64,000 nucleotides of DNA from an uncultured Clostridia bacterium (lineage in GTDB: Bacteria; Bacillota; Clostridia; Christensenellales; CAG-917): positions 62,001-126,000 of the forward strand of contig CAKQGN010000002.1 of the NCBI GenBank assembly GCA_934233745.1, in the 5' to 3' direction. The notes below the pieces were generated by a model. That model saw only the letters and a list, made by a program, of their open reading frames with translations, did not search any database and was not told where the DNA came from. Below are positions 26,224-32,721 of this stretch, piece by piece. The position numbers were made by a program, and so were the translations under genes. Position 1 is the stretch's first letter. Every line of letters begins with the position of its first letter.

Positions 26224-27083
26224 AAACGGCGAGCGTAAAAAACTACAAAGCAAGGCGAATAGCGTCCTCTGTCGTGTTTTCCCTCGGAGTTGCGGTATTT
26301 ATTATGTTCGCGGTGTTTGCGATATTCGGACAAAAAATCGCGCCGTATTCTCCGCGAGAGAGTTTCGACAAGTTTTTGCCGTGTTCCGGCGAGCATATCT
26401 TCGGCACAAACAACCTAGGCTACGACATATTTTCACAACTTATCGTTGCAACGCGCTCAACGCTGATAATCGGTGTGACAAGTGCGGTTGCATGTCTTGT
26501 CATAGGTGTTGCGATAGGACTTCTGGCAGGGTATCTCGGCGGTGTTGCAGGCGAAGCGGTCAACGGATTCATCAACTTCTTTTTGCTTATTCCGATGCTT
26601 CCTGCCGCAATAGTGATAGCGGCTTATACGAGCGGCGGGAAAATGAGTATAATCCTGACAATATCCTTGCTTTGCTGGTGTTCTACGGCAAGAGCGGTGA
26701 GGGCAAAAACCATGAGCGTCAAAAACTCGGACTATGTACGTTCGCTCATATCTTTGGGATACGGACGGGCGCGCATTCTTCTTCGTCATACGCTTCCAAA
26801 CGTGATGGACGTTGCGCTTGCAAAGTTTATGCCGTCGGTTGCGAGCTGTATAATGGTAGAGGCAACGTTGAGCTTCTTGGGCATGGGCAGCGTCACAGAC
26901 GTGACGTGGGGCGTGATGATACAAAACGCATTCAATTACGGCGGAATACTGCTTGGAAAATACAACTGGATTATGGCGCCGGGCGGAGCGATTATGATTA
27001 TGCAGCTTGCCATATACATGATCAATCAATATATCGAATTCAGACGTAAAATCGTGCGAGAAAGCACGATAAAATATAGATAA
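26220..27083 (+). CDS. Peptide ABC importer permease, DppC-like
   Basis: 287 residues with about six spans. FGTNNLGYDIFSQ near residue 60 and LPNVMDVALAKFMPS near 200 are typical of DppC. It partners with the DppB-like protein, and coupling is by an ATGA overlap. The operon probably continues into the TPR gene 39 bp later. Confidence 0.9.
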   Translation: MKTASVKNYKARRIASSVVFSLGVAVFIMFAVFAIFGQKIAPYSPRESFDKFLPCSGEHIFGTNNLGYDIFSQLIVATRSTLIIGVTSAVACLVIGVAIGLLAGYLGGVAGEAVNGFINFFLLIPMLPAAIVIAAYTSGGKMSIILTISLLCWCSTARAVRAKTMSVKNSDYVRSLISLGYGRARILLRHTLPNVMDVALAKFMPSVASCIMVEATLSFLGMGSVTDVTWGVMIQNAFNYGGILLGKYNWIMAPGGAIMIMQLAIYMINQYIEFRRKIVRESTIKYR

Positions 27084-27122
27084 AATACACATAAAGTGCC
27101 GATTCGGCATCAGGAGATAAAT

Positions 27123-27947
27123 ATGTGCCTTGGCGATCCCAACTGCAGCTGCAACAAAATCAGTGATGTCAGAGCTTTGCGCGACGATGAGATTTTGTTT
27201 GGAAAAGCGCACTCGCATACCGTTTGCGATGACAAACAAACTTCGTTGGCAAGAGAAAAAACAAGCGAGAATCCCTGCTATGAAAACTACATGGCACTCG
27301 GCGGCGCACTTGCGTATCAGATGCGCTATCATGAGGCGATAGAGTGCTTTGAAAAAGCAAAAAAACTTTGTCCCGACGACTACGACGCAAGAAGAAAATG
27401 CGCGGGGCGATATCTTTCGACGTTGCGCCTTGACGATGCAAAAGAGGAGTTCTTGTGGTGCGTCGAGCATACTCGGGACACTCTCGATCCGAAATACATG
27501 CTCGGCTGTTGCAAGTACTGCGATGGCGATTTTGACGGAGCGAAAGAGCTTTTCGACGAGTGCATCGAGCTTGCAAAAGACAACGGGGACATGTATGTTG
27601 CGTCGTTGTTTTGGGCAGTCGCTTGCAACGTACGCAGAGGAAGGGCAGTCGATGCGGATATAGCAAAATTCGACAGAAGTATGGAGATAGGACATCACAC
27701 CGGCTATATGCAGTCGCTAAAACTTTTTGCGGGCGATTCCCTTGGCGATTGCGACACTATACCGAGCGAGGACGAGCTTCAAAAGTGCATTTTCAACTAC
27801 GGCGCGCATCTTTTCTATTTGTCCGAACAAAATGCGTTTTTGGCAGACATGTTTCTTGTCAACACACTAAAGCTCGACACATATTTTTCTGCATTTGCCT
27901 ATCTCGGAGCATATACGGAATATATCGCCCAAAACGGCATCGAATGA
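27123..27947 (+). CDS. Tetratricopeptide-repeat protein with N-terminal Cys motifs
   Basis: 274 residues from the ATG preceded by CAGGAGATAAAT; an in-phase start 27 nt upstream lacks a ribosome site. TPR helices are clear at about residues 55-115 (YENYMALGGALAYQM, then YHEAIECFEKAKKLCP) and continue to about 200. The first residues hold MCLGDPNCSC, and the protein is rich in Cys overall, including CCKYC. No signal peptide is seen, so it is cytoplasmic. It may belong to the importer operon but need not share its function. Confidence 0.7.
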   Translation: MCLGDPNCSCNKISDVRALRDDEILFGKAHSHTVCDDKQTSLAREKTSENPCYENYMALGGALAYQMRYHEAIECFEKAKKLCPDDYDARRKCAGRYLSTLRLDDAKEEFLWCVEHTRDTLDPKYMLGCCKYCDGDFDGAKELFDECIELAKDNGDMYVASLFWAVACNVRRGRAVDADIAKFDRSMEIGHHTGYMQSLKLFAGDSLGDCDTIPSEDELQKCIFNYGAHLFYLSEQNAFLADMFLVNTLKLDTYFSAFAYLGAYTEYIAQNGIE

Positions 27948-28041
27948 CAAAGAAGTTTCGGCAATATTGACAAAAATTTGAATAAGATATATAAATATAT
28001 CAATGATACGGACGCGATTTTTGCGTTTTGAGAGGTTGAAT

Positions 28042-28599
28042 ATGAGAAAAGATTTCGGTGCAAAGACTTGGCTTTACCCTATGCCCGTGCTTATCATTGC
28101 GAGCTACGATAAAAACGGAACCGTTGACGCAATGAATGCCGCATGGGGAGGAATAAGCGACTATGAGCAGATTTCCATGTGCCTGTCATCGGGACACAAA
28201 ACAGTCAAGAATATACTGGAACAAAAGGCGTTCACCGTGTCCGTTGCGACAAAACAATATGTGAAAGAGTGCGACTATCTCGGGCTTGTGTCGGCAAACG
28301 ACACACCGGACAAGTTTGCAAGGACCGGATTTACCGTCACGCACAGCGCAAGAGTCAATGCACCCGTCATCAATCAATTGCCGTTTGCAATCGAGTGCGA
28401 ACTTATCGACTATGACAGCAAAACCGGCACCATGAGAGGACGTATCGTCAACGTGTCTGCGGACGACAGTGTGCTTTCGAATGGCAAAATAGATGTGCAA
28501 AAACTTGCCCCGATCACTTTTGACAGCGTAAACAATGCGTCTGTCGTGCTTGGAGATACAGTCGGCAAAGCCTTCAAAGACGGTCTGGAAATCGGATAG
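28042..28599 (+). CDS. Flavoredoxin / flavin reductase family protein
   Basis: 185 residues from the ATG with GAGAGG upstream. The sequence matches FMN-binding split-barrel proteins of the flavoredoxin type: PMPVLIIASYDKNG, then NAAWGGISDYEQISMCLS, and a central KECDYLGLVSANDTPDKF segment. These bind FMN and act in electron transfer. It stands alone before the tRNA genes; no terminator is obvious in the 100 bp after it. Confidence 0.82.
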   Translation: MRKDFGAKTWLYPMPVLIIASYDKNGTVDAMNAAWGGISDYEQISMCLSSGHKTVKNILEQKAFTVSVATKQYVKECDYLGLVSANDTPDKFARTGFTVTHSARVNAPVINQLPFAIECELIDYDSKTGTMRGRIVNVSADDSVLSNGKIDVQKLAPITFDSVNNASVVLGDTVGKAFKDGLEIG

Positions 28600-28706
28600 T
28601 GTTCGGAAAAACAAGCAAATTGCGAGCGCATTTTTCGTTTGTCGATTTGAAAATTGCAAAGCAATGCGCAAATGTGTTTGACGACAAAATATTTTTTTAA
28701 AATCAT

Positions 28707-28735
28707 TTGACAAACATTTATGTAAATGCTATTAT
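28707..28735 (+). promoter_or_regulatory. Predicted promoter of the tRNA-Ala/tRNA-Ile genes
   Basis: TTGACA (28707-28712) and TATTAT (28730-28735) are spaced 17 bp, 16 nt before the tRNA-Ala 5' end. Confidence 0.7.
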
Positions 28736-28751
28736 CTTATAGCATTCATGT

Positions 28752-28827
28752 GGGGATATAGCTCAGTTGGTAGAGCGCCTGATTTGCATTCAGGAGGTCC
28801 TCGGTTCGAATCCGTGTATCTCCACCA
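28752..28827 (+). tRNA. tRNA-Ala (anticodon TGC)
   Basis: A complete cloverleaf can be drawn. The acceptor GGGGATA pairs with TATCTCC, including the G3-U70 pair that identifies alanine tRNAs. The anticodon stem CCTGA/TCAGG carries the loop TTTGCAT (anticodon TGC), the T-loop is TTCGAAT, and CCA is encoded. Confidence 0.95.
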
Positions 28828-28943
28828 CAGGTGAAAATACCCGCATTCTGTTGCGGGCGCAACCGCATCGCACACGATGCAACCGAGGACAAGTCCTCGC
28901 TGACGCTCGCTTCGCTATGCAAGCACAGCCGCTCGCTATTAAA

Positions 28944-28965
28944 CGAATCCGTGTATCTCCACCAC
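28944..28965 (+). repeat. Direct repeat of the tRNA-Ala 3' end
   Basis: Twenty-two bases identical to 28807-28828 (T-loop end, acceptor strand and CCA of tRNA-Ala) recur 137 bp downstream. The intervening DNA is GC-rich and carries no gene. The layout is that of an attachment-site duplication, though no integrase lies between. Confidence 0.75.
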
Positions 28966-28971
28966 CTATAT

Positions 28972-29048
28972 TGGATTGTAGCTCAGTAGGTTAGAGCACC
29001 ACCCTGATAAGGTGGGGGTCGGTGGTTCGAGTCCACTCAATCCAACCA
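28972..29048 (+). tRNA. tRNA-Ile (anticodon GAT)
   Basis: A full cloverleaf forms. The acceptor TGGATTG pairs with CAATCCA, the anticodon stem CCACC/GGTGG carries CTGATAA (anticodon GAT), the T-arm loop is TTCGAGT, and CCA is encoded. The first base pair is T-A rather than G-C, which is unusual for tRNA-Ile. Confidence 0.92.
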
Positions 29049-29440
29049 AAAGCACTCAAAGCGAGTGCTTTTTCTTTGTCTTATCGTGTCCTTGGACGAT
29101 TGCATCGCCCACTGCCCGTGGCAGTCGAACCACCTTTCGGTCTGCACGCTGCGCTCTGTGCAAATACATTTGCCCGCTTGCTGTTGAGCGAGTCCACTCA
29201 ATGGGCCAAAAGCACTCAAAGCGAGTGCTTTTTCTTTGTCTTATCGTGTCCTTGGACGATTGCATCGCCCACTGCCCGTGGCAGTCGAACCACCTTTCGG
29301 TCTGCACGCTGCGCTTTATGCAAATACATTTGCCCGCTTGCTGTTGGCGAGTCCACTCATTGGGCCAAAAGCACTCAAAGCGAGTGCTTTTTCTTTGTCT
29401 TATCGTGTCCTTGGACGATTGTATCGCCCACTGCCCGTGG
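29028..29440 (+). repeat. Tandem ~160-bp repeats seeded by the tRNA-Ile 3' end
   Basis: The segment CGAGTCCACTCAAT at the tRNA-Ile 3' end (29028) recurs at 29189, and as CGAGTCCACTCAT at 29348, giving periods of 161 and 159 bp. Each unit repeats a hairpin AGCACTC/GAGTGCT followed by TTTTTC, then about 110 bp of near-identical spacer. The third unit stops near 29440. Long open frames across it are repeat artefacts. Confidence 0.85.
29048..29073 (+). terminator. Intrinsic terminator of the tRNA genes, with two downstream copies
   Basis: AAAAGCACTC pairs with GAGTGCTTTT around AAAGC, followed by CTTTG. The same hairpin recurs at 29208-29233 and 29367-29392 within the tandem repeats. Confidence 0.8.
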
Positions 29441-29547
29441 TATGCAACAGGGTGGCGGACAGGGCGGACAAGCACCGCCGTCAAGACCGTGATGAAAAAC
29501 AGAACATAATGGTTTTGGCTTATAGATGTTTTTTAGAAAAAGCAAAC

Positions 29548-29587
29548 CACATTAGAACGGGCGACAAACGTCGCCCGTTCTAATGTG
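29548..29587. other. Perfect 18-bp palindromic hairpin
   Basis: CACATTAGAACGGGCGAC (29548-29565) pairs perfectly with 29570-29587 around AAAC. Neither side has a U-tract, so it is not a standard terminator. It lies between the tRNA-derived repeats and mosaic block R4. Confidence 0.75.
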
Positions 29588-29639
29588 TTGGGAGAGAGAA
29601 GTTCTTTGCGTTTTGCGCAAAGAAAATAGGCAAATTTTT

Positions 29640-30590
29640 TTGTCCGTTTTGCTAGAGTTGAACGGCGTGTACTCTAATTAGATGAACCCCCTCTTTCCGG
29701 ACACGCCGGTATTTCTCCCACCACTCAGTTAGGGGTAATTCTCTACAAGATTATCCGTCGTTCGCGGGGGAGACAGTCGGCACTCGCATAGATAGGGGCA
29801 GTTCTCTCATTATGCCACTTCGCCTGCGTGGCGGCTGCGCAACAGAATGCCACGCATTCTCGTACTATACGTCAAGCTCGGCGCTCATATTCTCGCCGCC
29901 GTTGCGGCTCGTACTTCGAATAAGCACATTGCGTTAATAAGTACACCTTGAATTGGTGTTCGTTCGGGTGTGGGTGTCCCACCCGTGTCATTCAGAACGC
30001 AAGCGTGGGAATCCAGCCGACAGGCGCATTTCGCTCCGCTAGATTGCCACGTCGCTTCATTCGTTGCTCCTCGCAATGACACGGAAGAATGATATCACTT
30101 CGTGCTGATATCGCGCATTGCACGATGATATCGCACTTTGTGCGGTGATATCCAAACGATGTTTGGATTGTGGAATATTCCACTTGCGCCAAAGGCGCAC
30201 TTCACCAAACAGATAATCTTGCGAAATTGCGGCGGGAGTCTTTGTCCCTGCTCGAACTGATAGCAAAGATTTTCTGCGCGGTAGAGATTGCGAGAACAAG
30301 CGAGGCTCTCGGCAATACGCAAACGCGTGTTGCCGTTGCCTCGGCGCCGTTTGAATTCTCCGCTTGCGTGCGAAGCACGCCCCACCAAGCAGATAATCTT
30401 GCGAAACTGTGGCAGGAGTTTTTATTCCTGCTCGAACTGATAGCAAAGATTCTCTGCGCGGTAGAGATTGCGAGAACAAGTGCGGTCAATGGCAATCGCC
30501 ACGGTGTTTACGTTTCTATTTAGGGGATTCCCACGTCGCTTTGCTCCTCGGAATGACATTAGAGGCGGTTGCCATAACCGTAACGCCGTT
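29640..30590 (-). repeat. Mosaic intergenic repeat block R4, inverted orientation
   Basis: The only block in minus orientation. It begins with the CTCCCCCGCGAACGACGG module family, then the GCGTGGC stem module, a junction near 29925, REP-like segments related to TGTCATTGCGAGGAGC (29980-30085 and about 30525-30560), and a GATATC mini-hairpin array (30090-30180). Two 105-bp direct repeats, 30199-30303 and 30378-30483, differ at a handful of bases. No gene is visible. Confidence 0.78.
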
Positions 30591-30597
30591 TGAGCAA

Positions 30598-31344
30598 TTA
30601 TGCGCATTCAAGCAGCAACTTGTCTGCGACGAGGGCGATAAATTCGCCGTTGGTCGGCTTTTCGTTGGGTGCGTAAATCTTTATGCCGAAAACATTGTTG
30701 ATATTTTCTATTTTGCCGCGATTCCATGCAACTTCGATTGCGTGACGAATGGCACGTTCGACTTTTGATGCGGATGTTTGATATCTTTGAGCAATGCCGG
30801 GGTAGAGTTGTTTTGTGATGGAATTGATGATTTCGGGGGTTTCGATGGTCATTTTTATTGCTTCACGCAGAAATTGATAACCTTTTATATGTGCGGGGAT
30901 TCCGACCGATATAAACAAATTTGCTATGCGTTCGTCCAAAGTTTTGTTTTTGCGCACGTTGATTTGGGAGCGTTGTGCGGGATGTGGTGTTGAAAAGTCG
31001 TTGATAACCTTAAAAACGGTGTTGTAATCGAACGGTTTTGCAAGAAAATAGCTTGCGCCGTATTGCATGGCTTTTTGGACAAATCCGTCGCTTGCAAGCT
31101 GCGACATCATGATTACGATTGTCGATTTGTTTTCCATTGACGAAAGTACGCCGAAGCCGTCCAGTTCGGGCATGACGATGTCAAGAAGTACGAAATCGGG
31201 TTTGTAAAGGTCGATGAGGCGCAATGCTTCGTTGCCGTTTCGTGCGACGCCCACCACTTCAAATCCGTCTTGCGAGTCAATGAAATCGCGCATGCCCGAG
31301 CATAAGGCTGCGTTGTCGTCTGCAATTACAATTGTTTTGTTCAT
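30598..31344 (-). CDS. spo0A: Spo0A-like sporulation response regulator
   Basis: 248 residues. The receiver domain (1-115) has Asp9-Asp10, the phosphoacceptor Asp55 (LLDIVMPELDG) and Lys103. The C-terminal Spo0A domain (about 140-248) carries the hallmark recognition segment SASKVERAIRHAIEVAW. Spo0A-P turns on entry into sporulation. GGAGG lies 6 nt before the ATG. B. subtilis spo0A follows spoIVB; no spoIVB is seen here. The gene is bordered downstream by repeat block R4 without an obvious terminator. Confidence 0.93.
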   Translation of the reverse strand: MNKTIVIADDNAALCSGMRDFIDSQDGFEVVGVARNGNEALRLIDLYKPDFVLLDIVMPELDGFGVLSSMENKSTIVIMMSQLASDGFVQKAMQYGASYFLAKPFDYNTVFKVINDFSTPHPAQRSQINVRKNKTLDERIANLFISVGIPAHIKGYQFLREAIKMTIETPEIINSITKQLYPGIAQRYQTSASKVERAIRHAIEVAWNRGKIENINNVFGIKIYAPNEKPTNGEFIALVADKLLLECA

Positions 31345-31643
31345 AATTTTCCTCCAATATGCAGAAATATATTTGATAATCCGATTATAAAATCTGTTCG
31401 CATACGTAAAAATGCGATTTTCACGATTTTTTGTCGATGATTATACTTATTTGTTTATTAGGCTTGATTTTCCCCAATAAATGTTGTAATTAGGTTAACA
31501 ATGCACATTTTACTCGCAAATTGTCAGGTTTTCAACAATTATTTTCACCAATTTTTTTGTTGCACCATATATTGTTGAACGCGTTTTTGTTGTACACCAT
31601 ATAAAGTTGTCCGAAAAAAAATTCAAAAAAAACGAAAATATAG
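31345..31643. other. AT-rich divergent region upstream of spo0A
   Basis: No gene is visible in this stretch. It contains two imperfect direct repeats of the form TTGTTG, CACCATATA, then TTG (about 31558-31577 and 31590-31613), and further CAACAAT and TTAACAAT half-repeats near 31495-31540. One TGTCGAT (31432-31438) resembles a Spo0A box at 6 of 7 positions. ATTATA at 31384-31389 could be a minus-strand -10 for spo0A. Confidence 0.4.
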
Positions 31644-31672
31644 TTTACATAATCACATCTTATCAATATAAT
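31644..31672 (+). promoter_or_regulatory. Predicted promoter of the acidic zinc-ribbon gene
   Basis: TTTACA (31644-31649) and TATAAT (31667-31672) are spaced 17 bp. The transcript would begin near 31679, which excludes the upstream in-phase ATG at 31675 and supports the start at 31702. Confidence 0.75.
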
Positions 31673-31701
31673 ATATGAATCAAAACCTAGGCGAGGTTGT
31701 T

Positions 31702-32199
31702 ATGGGAAAGTATAAGAAATGCCCGCGCTGCGAACTGAACTGGATTCCCGTTGAGGAAGAACTGTGCGAGGTTTGCAAAGCAGAACTCGGAAAAGCAAGC
31801 AAAATCTGTCTTTTGGAAGACGATGAAGATATAGAGGAAGAAGAAAGAATCTGTCCCGTTTGCAAAGTCAATTATCTCGAACCCGGCGAAGATGTCTGCG
31901 CCGCTTGCAAAGAGGAACAAGCCGCTTCTGCTCAGAATAAACTTGACGAAGAAGACGAGGATTGGCAAGAATATGTCGAAGACGACGAGCCTATCGTCCC
32001 CGATGACGAGAACGAAGTTTCGCTCAACCAACTCCAAGAGGACGAGGAAGAAGAATTCGAAGACGACGAAGAAGAACAATGTCCCGATGATTTCGATGAC
32101 GACCTGGGAGATCTCGACGATTATGCCGATGACGATGAGGACGACGAAGAAGACGAGGACGAAGACGACGATATTGACGACTTCGACGACAAAGACTGA
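31702..32199 (+). CDS. Zinc-ribbon protein with long acidic tail
   Basis: 165 residues from the ATG with AGGCGAGGT upstream. Two zinc-ribbon-like CxxC pairs occur per half: CPRC with CEVC in residues 7-30, and CPVC with CAAC at about 53-73. The C-terminal 85 residues are almost entirely Asp and Glu. The layout suggests a metal-binding head with a disordered acidic tail, perhaps contacting basic proteins or nucleic-acid machinery. I do not recognise a named family. It converges on an XRE gene across a shared bidirectional terminator. Confidence 0.75.
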   Translation: MGKYKKCPRCELNWIPVEEELCEVCKAELGKASKICLLEDDEDIEEEERICPVCKVNYLEPGEDVCAACKEEQAASAQNKLDEEDEDWQEYVEDDEPIVPDDENEVSLNQLQEDEEEEFEDDEEEQCPDDFDDDLGDLDDYADDDEDDEEDEDEDDDIDDFDDKD

Positions 32200-32222
32200 T
32201 TTGTATTTTATCGGATAAAAAC

Positions 32223-32248
32223 AAAAACGCACCGTTCGGTGCGTTTTT
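32223..32248. terminator. Bidirectional terminator between converging genes
   Basis: AAAAACGCACCG pairs with CGGTGCGTTTTT around TT. T-tracts flank it on both strands, serving the acidic zinc-ribbon gene and the XRE gene. Confidence 0.85.
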
Positions 32249-32260
32249 CGTTTTTTATTG

Positions 32261-32578
32261 TCAGTCCAACTTTGACAATTCGTTGATTAAGGAAAGAACG
32301 GCAAGACTGTATTTGGGCGAAAGTTTTGAAAATTCATTGCGCACGAGTTCGGATGTGTTGTCTTTTTCGTTCAACCCCAGAAGATAATCGCAAGAGATAT
32401 TCAAAGCAATGCTCAAGTTTTTGAGAGTTTCGATAGAAACGCCCACTTTTCCGCTTTCCACGTCGGCAAGGAAACGAGGACTTACGCCGATTTTTTCAGC
32501 CAGAGTTTCTCTTGACATTGTCAACATGTTCCTTCTTGTGCGAATTCTCTCGCCGAGAATTATATTTACGTCTTTCAT
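32261..32578 (-). CDS. XRE-type helix-turn-helix regulator
   Basis: 105 residues. A Cro/CI-type domain covers about residues 7-65 (LGERIRTRRNMLTMSRETLAEKI split over two helices, then SPRFLADVESGK). The C-terminal 40 residues may mediate dimerisation. It is transcribed away from the leucine-rich-repeat lipoprotein, and three similar pseudo-palindromes in the gap overlap both promoters. Autoregulation and control of the lipoprotein are likely by position. Confidence 0.87.
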   Translation of the reverse strand: MKDVNIILGERIRTRRNMLTMSRETLAEKIGVSPRFLADVESGKVGVSIETLKNLSIALNISCDYLLGLNEKDNTSELVRNEFSKLSPKYSLAVLSLINELSKLD

Positions 32579-32610
32579 AAGACGCCTCCGTCTTTGTAGT
32601 TGCAGCCTTG

Positions 32611-32682
32611 ATTATATATGAAGTGCCACATCTCAACAATGATGTACTACATCTTGACAAATGAAGTAATACATCATATTAT
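32611..32682. promoter_or_regulatory. Divergent promoters with three regularly spaced operator-like sites
   Basis: Plus strand: TTGACA (32654-32659) and TATTAT (32677-32682), 17 bp apart. Minus strand: TTGTTG (32634-32639) and TATAAT (32611-32616), 17 bp apart. Three 13-bp sites of form GATGTACTACATC lie at 32620-32632, 32641-32653 and 32663-32675, with centres 21-22 bp apart, that is two helical turns. They occupy the minus spacer, abut the plus -35 and fill the plus spacer. Confidence 0.75.
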
Positions 32683-32721
32683 TATATTGATATGCTTATA
32701 TTGAGCGTGTTGGAGGAGATT

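Noticed and set aside
28944..28971. A second, partial tRNA gene
   Set aside because: Only the 22-bp 3' end of tRNA-Ala is repeated; no D-arm or anticodon arm lies upstream.
29012..29583. Several overlapping frames of 115-165 codons downstream of tRNA-Ile
   Set aside because: They run through tandem 160-bp repeats and the terminator hairpins, repeat the same peptide three times, and have no ribosome site.
30057..30523. Open frames in repeat block R4
   Set aside because: They translate repeat modules in both strands and encode duplicated low-information peptides; no start signal is present.
31675..31701. Upstream ATG as the start of the zinc-ribbon gene
   Set aside because: It lies only 2 nt after the -10 box, ahead of the expected transcript start; the ATG at 31702 has a ribosome site.
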